Both the position numbers and the translations under genes were made by a program. This document shows, piece by piece, positions 1-7,726 of a DNA stretch of 56,057 nucleotides (positions are counted from its first letter, which is position 1; each line of letters begins with the position of its first letter). Origin of the DNA: Lachnospiraceae bacterium (GTDB lineage: Bacteria; Bacillota; Clostridia; Oscillospirales; CAG-272); the NCBI GenBank assembly GCA_024404495.1, contig JAKSPT010000018.1, positions 1 to 56,057 on the forward strand, given 5' to 3'. The notes under the pieces are model-generated. The model had not been told where the DNA came from. It saw nothing but the letters and a program-made list of their open reading frames with translations, and made no database searches.

Positions 1-170
1 GATGGACTTATTATTTGGTCCCTTCGGGCATAGTCTGTTTGAAACAGGGAGAGATTATCTTCGGTGATCTCCCGACCCGATCCGCCTCCCCCGGTGTCTT
101 CGCATTGCGCGCTGCTGCGTCAGCTTTATCCGAAGCGCCGCGCCCTCATCAAGTCGGTTCAAAAGTAACT
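1..170 (+). repeat. Intergenic repeat R1, copy A (cut by window edge)
   Basis: This is the first of three copies of an interspersed element; the others are at 53556-53765 (+) and 29963-30178 (-). The shared core holds a GGGAGA...TCTCCC hairpin (47-74), then GGTGTCTTCGCATTGCGCG, then ATCCGAAGCGC, and ends in AGTCGGTTCAAAAGTAAC. The core is roughly 85 percent identical by eye among copies. A short 3' module (R2, TTTCTCGTCCGC..TTTCTTTGG) follows at 391-418, separated from R1 by a copy-specific insert. It lies in non-coding sequence and no believable protein is encoded. Its function is unknown. Confidence 0.75.
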
Positions 171-174
171 GAAA

Positions 175-386
175 AAGGGGGCTGTTGCATCTGCTTCCGC
201 AAAGCGGAAGCGATCAACAGCCCCCGCAAAACAGCGGTCAGGATTCCGCTGTTTTGCGCAATATACGGCGTTTTTGGCTCGAATAACGCCATTTTTTATG
301 TTGCAAATATGCCAAAACGGCGGCGTTCAGCCGCCGAGCCGTATTTGCCGGGGGTGTTGCACATTAGTGCAACGCCCCCTTTCTGA
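175..386. repeat. Hairpin-rich insert with inverted ends inside R1-R2 copy A
   Basis: The ends are inverted copies of each other (AAAAGGGGGCTGTTGCA near 175-195 against TGCAACGCCCCCTTT near 369-386). Inside lie successive stem-loops: GCTTCCGCaaaGCGGAAGC, CAAAACAGCGG...CCGCTGTTTTG, CGGCGttcaGCCG, and a last one with a GTTGCAC/GTGCAAC stem. The layout resembles a small non-autonomous element or a structured RNA. No gene is supported. Confidence 0.5.
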
Positions 387-473
387 CTTATTCTTTTTTC
401 TCGTCCGCATTTCTTTGGAAATACTTATCCCCCGCCGCACCTCTTTCTCGTCCGCTAAACTTTGGTCTATATG

Positions 474-525
474 AAGGCTCCCTTGTGTAAAGGGAGCTGG
501 CGCGTCAGCGCCTGAGGGATTGTAC
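474..525. repeat. Two-stem palindromic (REP-like) repeat
   Basis: Two adjacent short stems are visible: GGCTCCCTTgtgtaAAGGGAGC followed by GGCGCgtcaGCGCC, ending in TGAGGGATTGTA. From memory, similar two-stem elements are abundant between genes of gut Clostridia such as Faecalibacterium; that link is recall, not a search. No function can be assigned. Confidence 0.5.
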
Positions 526-559
526 CTCTTTCTCGTCCGCTTCGCTTTCGGTTTACCTC

Positions 560-753
560 GTAGGGCGGGGGCTCTGTCCCCCGCCGCGATAAGAGTGCGA
601 ACGAGTATAAAATGCGCTTTGCCCTGCACTTCGCGTTCGGAATCCGCTGTTCCTGGTTTCGTTATTTCTCCGTATTCCGACAAGTGACGCGCATTGTTTC
701 CCACTCCGCCTTTCGTTATCCTATCGCGGCGGGGGACAGAGCCCCCGCCCTGC
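560..753. repeat. MITE-like element with ~31-bp GC-rich inverted ends
   Basis: The left end (560-591, beginning GTAGGGCGGGGGCTCTGTCC) and right end (722-753) are near-perfect inverted copies, flanking about 130 bp without a supported gene. Each end is also itself a GC-rich palindrome. A second element with the same end type is at 37474-37668, and a lone right-type end is at 29887-29915. This fits a non-autonomous miniature transposable element. No transposase was found in the window. Confidence 0.6.
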
Positions 754-810
754 AAGCGCTTCGTTCGCTCCTTGCAGTATTCGCCTATCGTGCATAATAG
801 CAACCGCCAA

Positions 811-853
811 AACAAAGGCGACCCCGCACCGTCAGAATCGGTGCGGGGTCGCC
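811..853 (-). terminator. Intrinsic terminator of the Gfo/Idh gene
   Basis: A 15-bp perfect GC-rich stem (817-831 with 839-853, loop TCAGAAT) is followed on the minus strand by TTTGTTTT. It lies about 30 bp after the stop codon of the minus-strand oxidoreductase. Confidence 0.85.
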
Positions 854-881
854 GTGCATCTGTTCACTTAAAACGTAACAC

Positions 882-2087
882 TTAAAACTCCCCGTTCCAC
901 GGAAGCGCGGAGGGCAGGGTCTTTCCCTCGCCGTTTTCGTCCGGGAAGGGCGTCAGGTCGTCGTTCCGCACGGCGTCGCGTTCTGCGGGGATGCGGAAAT
1001 CCGGGATCCTGAAGTTCTCGCCGTGGTTCAGGCAGCTTCTCCAGCCGAGGATCGCGGTCGCGGACATTGCCGCCGCGCGGTAGACGTCGAAGAAGGGATC
1101 GGCGCCCTCGGTGAAGTAGTCGATCATTCTCTGCACGATCCAGTAGTCGCCGCCGCCGTGTCCCGCCTTTTTGGCGAGCGCGCCCTTTTCGCCGAATTCC
1201 GCGAGGTCGGCGGGAACGATCGTACACTGATCGACGCCCTCGGGCTTGGTATGCGGGAAATAGAAGAGTCTGACTGCGTCTGCGCCGACGTTTCCGCCCG
1301 ATTCGACCGATGCGCGGTCGCCGCAGATGCGGTATCTGCTGTAATCGCTCGCCATTGCGGTGCATCCGGTGAAGCGCGCGATCATGCCGTTATCCATTTC
1401 GCAGAACATAATGCCCGCCGCGTCGTAGTTATGGCGCCAGTCGCGCAGCTCGTAGAGCAGATCGGAGTGTGCCGCGCGGGCGGAGACGTATTTCGGCATG
1501 GAGCGCGTCATATACATCAGCGGTCCCATCGCGTGGGTGACGTAGTAGGTACGGGGGAGCCACGCGCGCCAATGGTACTTTCCGGGGGTCAGGTTGGCAA
1601 GCTCGGCGTTGTTGCCCGAGTGGTTATATTCGCCCTCGGCGTAGACGAGGGAACCGAGCTTTCCGCTCTGCACGAGCTGCTCCATTTTGAGATTCATCGT
1701 CATAAAGGGGTAGTTTTCGGCGAGCATATATTTTCTGCCCGTCCGTTCGACCGCCTCGACAAGCTCGACGCATTCCTTCAGTGTCCCGGCGGCGGTACAT
1801 TCGCTGATGACGTCCATGCCCGCCTCCATCGCGCGGATGGCGAAGGGCGCGTGCTGATGGAAATAGTTTGCGAGGAAGACGGCGTTCATCCCGAGCTTCT
1901 TTCCCTCGGTGAGAAAGTCGTCAAAGTTATCGAAGAGAGCGACGTTTTTGAAGTTTTCGCGGTCGGTCATGGAACCGATATTCTTGTCGCAGATCGCGAC
2001 GAGGGTCACGCGGGGCTCCGCCGAGATCAGGTCGATGTAGGAGTTTCCGCGCCACGCGCCGAAAACGCCGATACGGATGTCAGCCAT
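882..2087 (-). CDS. Gfo/Idh/MocA-family oxidoreductase
   Basis: This 401-residue protein begins with an NAD(P)-binding Rossmann strand (IRIGVFGAWRGNSY) and continues with the usual Gfo/Idh pattern: an acidic end to the second strand (ICDKN), a helix-loop ending HAPFAIRAMEAG, and DVISECTAAGT where the family normally has its EKP-type motif. The C-terminal half carries THAMGPLMYM and GGGDYWIVQ, which suit the substrate and metal-site region of the alpha/beta domain. The family oxidises or reduces sugars, inositols and related polyols, and the substrate cannot be told here. The ATG at 2087 is preferred over an upstream in-frame ATG because AGGAGG lies 8 nt before it. It is transcribed divergently from an SGNH hydrolase, which hints at carbohydrate turnover. 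Confidence 0.85.
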   Translation of the reverse strand: MADIRIGVFGAWRGNSYIDLISAEPRVTLVAICDKNIGSMTDRENFKNVALFDNFDDFLTEGKKLGMNAVFLANYFHQHAPFAIRAMEAGMDVISECTAAGTLKECVELVEAVERTGRKYMLAENYPFMTMNLKMEQLVQSGKLGSLVYAEGEYNHSGNNAELANLTPGKYHWRAWLPRTYYVTHAMGPLMYMTRSMPKYVSARAAHSDLLYELRDWRHNYDAAGIMFCEMDNGMIARFTGCTAMASDYSRYRICGDRASVESGGNVGADAVRLFYFPHTKPEGVDQCTIVPADLAEFGEKGALAKKAGHGGGDYWIVQRMIDYFTEGADPFFDVYRAAAMSATAILGWRSCLNHGENFRIPDFRIPAERDAVRNDDLTPFPDENGEGKTLPSALPWNGEF

Positions 2088-2127
2088 AAGATTGTCCTCC
2101 TTTTTCGGGGTCGTTCCCCTTACGGTC

Positions 2128-2156
2128 ATTATAACATGGGGCGGGGAAAAAAGCAA
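2128..2156 (-). promoter_or_regulatory. Promoter for the Gfo/Idh gene
   Basis: On the minus strand TTGCTT and TATAAT are separated by 17 bp, about 40 bp upstream of the start codon. The -35 matches 4 of 6 and the -10 matches 6 of 6. Confidence 0.6.
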
Positions 2157-2162
2157 GGGGAA

Positions 2163-2191
2163 TTGACAGAGAAGGGGAAAAGTGGTATGAT
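2163..2191 (+). promoter_or_regulatory. Promoter for the SGNH hydrolase gene
   Basis: TTGACA, a 17-bp spacer and TATGAT end about 20 bp before the start codon. It is divergent from, and adjacent to, the promoter of the Gfo/Idh gene. Confidence 0.7.
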
Positions 2192-2211
2192 GGAAAAAAG
2201 GAAGTGATACG

Positions 2212-3219
2212 ATGAAACTGAGTGAAAAACAGATCCTTTCCGCCGCGGTAGGCGCGGTCAGATACGTGAAGGATGCGCGCGGGATCGGTCTCCGGCGTTT
2301 TTCCGAGCAGCAGGAAGCGGTCTTTACCGAAAGAAAGGAGCTCTTTCCGGAGCCCTATTTCAACGAGGCGTTCGGCAGTTATTTCGGCAACAACTGTCTG
2401 ACCGGCGCCGGGATCGGGCTTGACTTCGTGACCGACGCGGACGCCGTGGAGATCGTTCGCGGCGGATACGACCGCATCAACGACGCGAAAGAGATTCTGA
2501 CGGGTGATCTTCTCGTGGACGGCCGGCTCGTGCGCTCGTTTGAAGAGGATCGCGTCCGGGTCTCCTTCCGGGAAAAGAAGGAACGTCGCTTCCGGCTTTA
2601 TCTCCCCTATTTCCGCTCGGATTATCTCTCCGGGGTGGAACTGGAGGGGGCAAGCGTCTTCCGTCCGTCCTTCGGCGCGGAGACCGATATTCTGCTCCTC
2701 GGGGATTCGATCACGCACGGGGTCGGCGCGCTTCATCCCTCGCGGACGATGGCGACCGTGCTCGGCAGACGGCTTGGGGCGAAGATCCTGAATCAGGGCA
2801 ACAGCGGCTACGTCTACGACCCCGAAACGCTCGAAAAGGTCTGCGAGCCGAAGCTGATCGTGATGGCGTACGGGCACAACGACCGTGGCAGAAAGACGCC
2901 CGAACGGCTTTGTGCCGACACCGCCGCCTACGCAAAGCGGGTAAGGGAGCTTTGGGGCAGCACGCCCGCAGTCGGCATCCTGCCGCTCTGGTGCGCCGCC
3001 GAAGCCGATCCCGGGACGGAAAAGCATTTCCGTATGCTTGACGGGCTCTTCCGTGAGGCGTATGAAAGCAATGGCGTGACCGTGATCGACGGCGCGGAGC
3101 TGATCCCGCACGACCCGCGTTATTTCAGCGACGCCGCCCACCCGAACGACCGCGGCTATCTGATCTACGGGAGCAGACTGGCCAAAAAGCTGACCGCGGC
3201 AGGATTGTACGGGAAGTAA
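2212..3219 (+). CDS. SGNH/GDSL-family hydrolase (lipase/esterase-like)
   Basis: The 335-residue protein has the SGNH blocks in order: ILLLGDSITHG (nucleophile Ser166), NQGNSGY (Gly), AYGHND (Asn) and DAAHPNDRGY (Asp307/His310). The first ~150 residues lack these blocks and look like the beta-rich domain found in carbohydrate-esterase-type SGNH proteins. Such enzymes remove acetyl or acyl groups from sugars or lipids; the substrate is not known here. No signal peptide is visible, so a cytoplasmic role is likely. AAGGAAG lies just ahead of the ATG. The neighbouring divergent sugar-type oxidoreductase is consistent with carbohydrate metabolism. Confidence 0.85.
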   Translation: MKLSEKQILSAAVGAVRYVKDARGIGLRRFSEQQEAVFTERKELFPEPYFNEAFGSYFGNNCLTGAGIGLDFVTDADAVEIVRGGYDRINDAKEILTGDLLVDGRLVRSFEEDRVRVSFREKKERRFRLYLPYFRSDYLSGVELEGASVFRPSFGAETDILLLGDSITHGVGALHPSRTMATVLGRRLGAKILNQGNSGYVYDPETLEKVCEPKLIVMAYGHNDRGRKTPERLCADTAAYAKRVRELWGSTPAVGILPLWCAAEADPGTEKHFRMLDGLFREAYESNGVTVIDGAELIPHDPRYFSDAAHPNDRGYLIYGSRLAKKLTAAGLYGK

Positions 3220-3246
3220 AGAAAAAAGGGCCTGCTAAAACAGTTC

Positions 3247-3299
3247 TCAAAACAACAGAGACGGAAGCCAAAGAGGCAACCGTCTCCTTTGTTTTGTTT
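3247..3299 (+). terminator. Terminator after the SGNH hydrolase gene
   Basis: A two-part stem (CAAAACA...AGACGG pairing with CCGTCT...TGTTTTG) sits shortly after the stop codon and is followed by a short T-rich stretch. Confidence 0.6.
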
Positions 3300-3334
3300 G
3301 AAATAATTGACAGCAAAATTCTTTCGGATTCATC

Positions 3335-3363
3335 TTGACACGCAAAATGATTTCTGCTATAAT
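3335..3363 (+). promoter_or_regulatory. Promoter for the AAA/DUF4143 gene
   Basis: A consensus TTGACA and TATAAT are separated by 17 bp, about 70 bp before the start of the ATPase gene. Confidence 0.8.
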
Positions 3364-3433
3364 TTTATTGCAGTAAAATGCGCGAACACGCATAATACTT
3401 CTGTTTGAATTTTTTGTGTTGCGGGGGGTCGTT

Positions 3434-4753
3434 ATGGAATTTGCAAGAACAAAAAAACTGAATGAGTTGATATCAAAAGAAAACAATCATCTGATTAAAA
3501 TCGTTACCGGAATACGCAGATGCGGAAAATCCTATCTGCTCGATCATATTTTCAAAAGATATCTTTTGGAAAAAGGAGTCCCTGAAAGTCATATCGTCGG
3601 GTTTGCCTTTGATTTCGGTGATGACATCGACAAGCTTGATTCTTATTTCCCTGAAGAGGAAACGAGAATTCATGTCAAAGGGACAAAAAGCGATTATGTG
3701 ATCAATGCCAAAAAATTCAGAGCATATATCAAGGATCAGACAAGGGAATGCGGGCAGTATTATCTTCTGCTTGACGAGGTGCAGAAACTCGAAAACTTTG
3801 CAGAAACGCTCAACGGCTTTTTGCGGTATGAGAATCTCGATGTTTATGTAACGGGGAGCAATTCAAAATTTCTGTCCTCCGATATCGCAACCGAATTCAG
3901 AGGCAGAGGAGACGTTGTCGCTTTACAGCCGCTGACCTTCAAAGAAATATTTGACGCATTCGGTGGGGACAAGCGGGATTTGATGGAAGATTATCTCCGA
4001 TATGGCGGACTTCCCCTTTGCGTGTTGGCTGCGGGCAATCAAAACAAAGAAAACTATCTTATTTCGGCATACGAAACGATTTATGAAAAAGATATACTTG
4101 ACAGAAAGCGAATCAGGAACACCGCAGAGTTCAGAGAACTTGCCGAAATCGTTTCATCCTCGGTTGGCGCGCTGACAAACCCACAAAAAATCGCCAGCAC
4201 TTTCAAATCAGGCGAAAACAGTACCATTCAGGTCAGCACCGTACAGCGGTATCTCACTTATCTTGAAGATGCTTTTATCCTGAAAACCGCAAAAAGATAC
4301 AATATCAAAGGGAGAAAATATATCGGTGCACCGTGCAAATACTATTTCAGTGATTTGGGTGTCAGAAACGCCGTTATCGGATTCCGGCAGTATGAAAAAA
4401 CGCATTTGATGGAGAATCTTCTTTATAACGAGCTTTTGAACCGGGGCTATAACGTGGATGTAGGTGTCGTTGAAAAATACACCCTGAATCAGACAGGAAG
4501 CTACAGCAGGAAAAACCTTGAGGTTGATTTTGTTGCCGGCAAGGGCTCGCAAAGGTATTATATCCAGTCTGCCTATTCCATTGAGGATGATATAAAAAAA
4601 GCACAAGAAGAACGGTCGCTCCGTGAAATCGACGATTCCTTCAAGAAAATCATTGTCGTATACGATTCCGTAAAACCGTACTATACCGACAGCGGTTTTC
4701 TCATTATCGGACTGATTGATTTTCTGCTTGACGAAAACAGTTTGCAATTCTGA
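3434..4753 (+). CDS. AAA-type ATPase with C-terminal DUF4143 domain
   Basis: The 439-residue protein has a Walker A motif GIRRCGKS (residues 26-33), a Walker B LLLDEVQKLENF, and a sensor-type segment YVTGSNSKFLSSD. The C-terminal half (from about GRKYIGAPCKYYFSDLG to EVDFVAG) matches the DUF4143 domain. These AAA_14/DUF4143 proteins are common in anaerobes; their biological role is unproven, and the EVDF-type segment has been read as nuclease-like. The start at 3434 follows a GGGGGG purine run; an in-frame ATG at 3416 is less well placed. Base composition is clearly AT-richer than neighbouring genes and codon choice differs (many AAA, TTT, ATA), suggesting horizontal acquisition. It has its own promoter and no operon partner. 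Confidence 0.85.
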   Translation: MEFARTKKLNELISKENNHLIKIVTGIRRCGKSYLLDHIFKRYLLEKGVPESHIVGFAFDFGDDIDKLDSYFPEEETRIHVKGTKSDYVINAKKFRAYIKDQTRECGQYYLLLDEVQKLENFAETLNGFLRYENLDVYVTGSNSKFLSSDIATEFRGRGDVVALQPLTFKEIFDAFGGDKRDLMEDYLRYGGLPLCVLAAGNQNKENYLISAYETIYEKDILDRKRIRNTAEFRELAEIVSSSVGALTNPQKIASTFKSGENSTIQVSTVQRYLTYLEDAFILKTAKRYNIKGRKYIGAPCKYYFSDLGVRNAVIGFRQYEKTHLMENLLYNELLNRGYNVDVGVVEKYTLNQTGSYSRKNLEVDFVAGKGSQRYYIQSAYSIEDDIKKAQEERSLREIDDSFKKIIVVYDSVKPYYTDSGFLIIGLIDFLLDENSLQF

Positions 4754-4815
4754 TATTGATTGGAGCTATTATTTGAATCACGGAGTCGCGGTCGGAACAG
4801 AAAATATAATAAAGC

Positions 4816-4844
4816 TTGACTTCCTTCTGAAAACGTGATATACT
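4816..4844 (+). promoter_or_regulatory. Promoter of the candidate small RNA
   Basis: TTGACT, a 17-bp spacer and TATACT. Seven bases after the -10 box is the first base of a long hairpin that ends in a T-run, so it appears to drive a very short transcript. Confidence 0.65.
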
Positions 4845-4851
4845 TTTCATC

Positions 4852-4920
4852 AGAGATGACTCTGTTATATTACCCAACCCTGCTGGCTGGGCGATCACTG
4901 ACAGATCATCTCTTTTTTCT
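4852..4920 (+). ncRNA. Candidate stand-alone small RNA (~70 nt)
   Basis: The predicted transcript starts with AGAGATGA, which pairs with TCATCTCT at 4906-4913. The stem continues past one bulged C with TCTGT/ACAGA. The 3' arm runs straight into TTTTTTCTTT, so the whole RNA is one stem closed by its terminator. The loop holds a smaller CCCA...TGGG hairpin. No coding gene follows on this strand, because the next gene, rpsU, is on the other strand. It lacks the conserved loop of SRP RNA and is too short for 6S or tmRNA. The family is unknown. Confidence 0.55.
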
Positions 4921-5003
4921 TTATTGTATAATTCCTTTCGCGGCTCTTTGTTTTTTGACCGGAATAACACTCCCCCTTTTTTGTGATGCCGCCTTTCCCA
5001 ACG

Positions 5004-5036
5004 AAAAAGCCCCCGCGCATTTGCGCGGGGGCTTCA
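5004..5036 (-). terminator. Terminator of rpsU
   Basis: The stem AAGCCCCCGCGC/GCGCGGGGGCTT with a 4-nt loop is followed on the minus strand by TTTTT, just after the rpsU stop codon. Confidence 0.9.
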
Positions 5037-5043
5037 TTGGGGA

Positions 5044-5220
5044 TTACTTATACTTGCGTTTTCTTGCAGCTTCGGACTTTTTCTTACGCTTCACGCTCGG
5101 CTTTTCGTAGCATTCTCTCTTACGGACCTCTGCGAGAACACCAGAACGCTGGCACTGTCTCTTGAATCTGCGGAGAGCGCTGTCGAGAGACTCGCCTTCC
5201 TTGACTCTGATTTCGTTCAT
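5044..5220 (-). CDS. rpsU: 30S ribosomal protein bS21
   Basis: This 58-residue, very basic protein starts [20 protein letters not shown] and ends in a Lys/Arg-rich tail ([16 protein letters not shown]), which is the full length and pattern of bS21. It binds the small ribosomal subunit near the anti-Shine-Dalgarno region and helps initiation. The ATG at 5220 matches the family start and is preceded by GGGAGG. A perfect promoter lies upstream, so it can be expressed apart from rsfS. Confidence 0.96.
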   Translation of the reverse strand: MNEIRVKEGESLDSALRRFKRQCQRSGVLAEVRKRECYEKPSVKRKKKSEAARKRKYK

Positions 5221-5282
5221 TCTTGATTCCCTCCCTTCGCTGCGGAGCAAAGGAGAATTTATTACAAATTCTACTCTTGTTT

Positions 5283-5311
5283 ATTATACAACCGTTTTAT
5301 GCGGATGTCAA
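5283..5311 (-). promoter_or_regulatory. Promoter of rpsU
   Basis: On the minus strand TTGACA-17 bp-TATAAT, a full consensus match, sits about 65 bp before the start codon. Confidence 0.85.
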
Positions 5312-5431
5312 TAGTTTTTTTCGTTTACGGCAAAGTTTTTTGCCGGGTTTTTCAGCGAGTTTTTACACTGTGCCGACAGAAATGACCCGCCGGGGCGTTT
5401 TTTCCCCGGACGGCGGGAGCGCGGATGGTGA

Positions 5432-5824
5432 TTATTCCTCGGTGAGCAGACCGGAAATGTCGATCTCCTCTGCGTCGCCCCAAAGCTTTTCGAGGTTGTA
5501 GAAGCGGCGCTGTTCGGACTGGAAAACGTGGACGATGACCGAGCCGTAATCGAGGAGGATCCAGCCGGAGGCGTCAACGCCCTCGCGGCGGAGAGGATCG
5601 ACCTTGTCGAGACCGAGGCGGTATTCCGCCTCGTCGGCAAGACCCTTGACCTGCGTGGAGGAGTTGCCCTGGCAGATGACGAAATAATCGGTGATGACCG
5701 TCTTGTCCGTGACCTTCAGAAGACGGATCGAGCCCGCCTTGTGGTGGTCGAGAATGCGGACGATCTCTTCCGCGAGGACGTTCGGTTCTGCCGCGGAAAG
5801 ATCCTTGACTTCAATTTCTTCCAT
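5432..5824 (-). CDS. rsfS: Ribosomal silencing factor RsfS (Iojap family)
   Basis: The 130-residue protein carries the DUF143/Iojap core: VIRILDHHKAGSIRLLKV, TDYFVICQGNSSTQVKGLADEAE, then WILLDYGSVIVHVF and RRFYNLEKLWGDA. It binds ribosomal protein L14 and blocks subunit joining, slowing translation in poor conditions. It lies directly after the nadD-yqeK fusion gene; the order nadD-yqeK-rsfS is the usual one in Firmicutes, which supports the call. It is probably cotranscribed with that gene. Confidence 0.95.
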   Translation of the reverse strand: MEEIEVKDLSAAEPNVLAEEIVRILDHHKAGSIRLLKVTDKTVITDYFVICQGNSSTQVKGLADEAEYRLGLDKVDPLRREGVDASGWILLDYGSVIVHVFQSEQRRFYNLEKLWGDAEEIDISGLLTEE

Positions 5825-5889
5825 AGTTTAATCCCTTTCAGGTTATGCGCCCGTTCCGGGCGTTTTTCATTCGTTTCGTTCGTGCCGTG

Positions 5890-7101
5890 TCAGACGAGGC
5901 TGTTTCTTGCCGCTACGGTCATGGGATGGATATAGTCGCCGTCCTTCATCAGCCCTTCAAGCGTCAAATCGAAGGAGCGGATCATCGTTTCGTCAAGCAC
6001 CGCTTCCGAAACGCCCTTTTCTTCGGTCAGACGGGCAAACAGATCGCGGAGGGCGACGCAGTCGGGGAAGGAGCGGCCCTCCTCGATGTAATCGGCGAGA
6101 TAGAGCAGCTTATCGAAAAGCGTCATTCCCGCCTCGCCGGTGGTGTGGCGGCGGATCGCGTTGAAGATGCGGTCGGTCACAAGGTCGGGGAACCGTTCTC
6201 TTGCGAAATACGCGCCCGTGACGGCGTGTAGGGTCTTCGGGGAGCGTTCCTCGGTCTCGCCGAAGGGCAGACCGTAATAGAAATACAGTTCCTTCTGTCC
6301 GTTCCCCTTGATGCTTTTGGTGATATCGTGCAGATAGGCGGCGAGCTTCAGTTCCTCCGCTTCTTCGGGCGGGAGGGAGAACATCTCCGCGAGCCTTGCC
6401 GCTTCCTTCACGACGCCGAGGGTGTGGGAAAAGCGGTATTCGTTCCCGATGACGCGGGCGACCTCGGCGGCGAGGGCTTCCTCGCGGTAGGGGGCGCCGT
6501 ACAGACGGTGGGAACGGACGTATTCCGCGACGGGAGACGGGAGAAATTCGTCGAGCGAAAGGCCCGCTTCGATCCGGCTCCGCACCTCGGTGGAGGACAT
6601 GACGAGCGGTTCGGCGTCGAGCTGAAGGATATCCGCGCCGTAGGTCTCCTCGTAGTGTCTCTGCAATTCCCCGAAGCGTTTCAGATCCTCCGCGTCCGTG
6701 ACCTCACGCCTTAAATGCACGACGCGGGCAAGCGAGAAGACGGTCTCGGGGTGGTACCACGTGTCGAGCGACTCGAACATATCGGTGCCGCAGAAAAAGG
6801 TGAGGTGATCGCCGTTTTCCGAAAAATGCTTCAGAGTCAGCGCGGTGTAGCTTTTGCCCTCGGCGTTTATTTCGTAGTCCGATATTTCGATCCGGGGATC
6901 GGCGTCGGCAAAGGCGAGGCGGAGCATTTCGAGACGGTCGGCGGGGTCGTCGCCCGCGGTCAGACGCTTGTGCGGCGGGATGCCCGCCGGGATGACGAGC
7001 AGCTTATCGAGCGGAAGGGAGGCGAGCGCCGTCTCCGCCGCGCGGATGTGCCCGAGATGGACGGGGGCGAAGGTACCGCCGTAAATTCCGATCTCAGCCA
7101 T
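5890..7101 (-). CDS. nadD-yqeK: Fusion of nicotinate-nucleotide adenylyltransferase (NadD) and YqeK HD phosphohydrolase
   Basis: Residues 1 to about 205 are NadD: the nucleotidyltransferase motif GGTFAPVHLGH near the N terminus (usually GGTFDP) and SSTEVRSRI near its end, the enzyme that joins ATP and nicotinate mononucleotide in NAD synthesis. Residues ~210-403 are YqeK: YRFSHTLGVV, AAYLHDITKS (metal-binding HD), ARERFPD, TTGEAGMTLFDKLLYLADYIE. YqeK-type proteins hydrolyse diadenosine tetraphosphate. In most Firmicutes these are two adjacent genes; here one uninterrupted frame covers both with a short linker. It overlaps the upstream rdgB-like gene by 8 nt, so the two are translationally coupled. 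Confidence 0.93.
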   Translation of the reverse strand: MAEIGIYGGTFAPVHLGHIRAAETALASLPLDKLLVIPAGIPPHKRLTAGDDPADRLEMLRLAFADADPRIEISDYEINAEGKSYTALTLKHFSENGDHLTFFCGTDMFESLDTWYHPETVFSLARVVHLRREVTDAEDLKRFGELQRHYEETYGADILQLDAEPLVMSSTEVRSRIEAGLSLDEFLPSPVAEYVRSHRLYGAPYREEALAAEVARVIGNEYRFSHTLGVVKEAARLAEMFSLPPEEAEELKLAAYLHDITKSIKGNGQKELYFYYGLPFGETEERSPKTLHAVTGAYFARERFPDLVTDRIFNAIRRHTTGEAGMTLFDKLLYLADYIEEGRSFPDCVALRDLFARLTEEKGVSEAVLDETMIRSFDLTLEGLMKDGDYIHPMTVAARNSLV

Positions 7102-7714
7102 GGGCGAAGAACCTTCTCCACTCCTCGGCGAAGAGGATGGCGGCGTGGGCGCGGTGGCTGACGCTGTTCTTTTCCTCAGGCGTCAGCTCGGCGAAGGTCT
7201 TGCCGAGCGGGGGATGGTAAAAGAGGGGGTCGTAGCCGAAACCGCCGGTCCCGCGGCGTTCCCACAGCATCACGCCCTCGCAGGTGCCTCGCACCGTGAA
7301 GGATCTGCCGCAGGGGGTGACGAGCGAGAGGCAGGAAACGAAACGCGCGGTGCGCTTTTCGTCGGGGACCGAAGCGAGCTTGCGGAGGAGCTTGTCGTTG
7401 TTCGCCTCGTCGGAGTGCGGGACGCCCTCCTCGTCGGCGTAGCGCGCGGAATACACGCCGGGCTCACCGTTCAGCGCGTCGACCTCAAGCCCGGAGTCGT
7501 CGGCAATGCCGATATAGCCGAGCGAGGCGGGGACGGAGGCTTTGATCTTCGCGTTTTCCTCAAAGGTGGTCCCGTCCTCCTCGATCTCTCCGGTATAGCC
7601 GATATCGTCGAGCGAGAGCAGGACGAAATCCTCCTCGGGGAGAAGGGTATGGAGCAGGACTTCCATTTCTCTGATCTTATGGCGGTTGCGGGACGCCAGT
7701 ACGATTCTTCTCAT
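7094..7714 (-). CDS. rdgB: XTP/dITP diphosphatase (RdgB/HAM1 family)
   Basis: The 206-residue protein begins RRIVLASRNRHKIREME, equivalent to the family's SxNxxK nucleotide-binding start. It has ADDSGLEVDALNGEPGVYSARYA (catalytic region), GTGGFGYDPLFYHP, and the ending SHRAHA. It removes pyrophosphate from non-canonical purine nucleotides such as ITP and XTP, keeping them out of DNA. The gene follows ftsY after 12 nt and overlaps nadD-yqeK, so it is inside the smc-ftsY operon. Confidence 0.95.
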   Translation of the reverse strand: MRRIVLASRNRHKIREMEVLLHTLLPEEDFVLLSLDDIGYTGEIEEDGTTFEENAKIKASVPASLGYIGIADDSGLEVDALNGEPGVYSARYADEEGVPHSDEANNDKLLRKLASVPDEKRTARFVSCLSLVTPCGRSFTVRGTCEGVMLWERRGTGGFGYDPLFYHPPLGKTFAELTPEEKNSVSHRAHAAILFAEEWRRFFAHG

Positions 7715-7726
7715 GGGCAGTACCTC

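Noticed and set aside
15..386. 123-residue open frame in the first repeat region
   Set aside because: It runs through repeat R1 and the hairpin cluster; the translated sequence is not protein-like and differs in frame in the other copies.
4852..4920. SRP RNA, 6S RNA or a riboswitch
   Set aside because: The conserved loop of SRP RNA is missing, length is far too short for 6S, and no gene lies downstream for a riboswitch to control.
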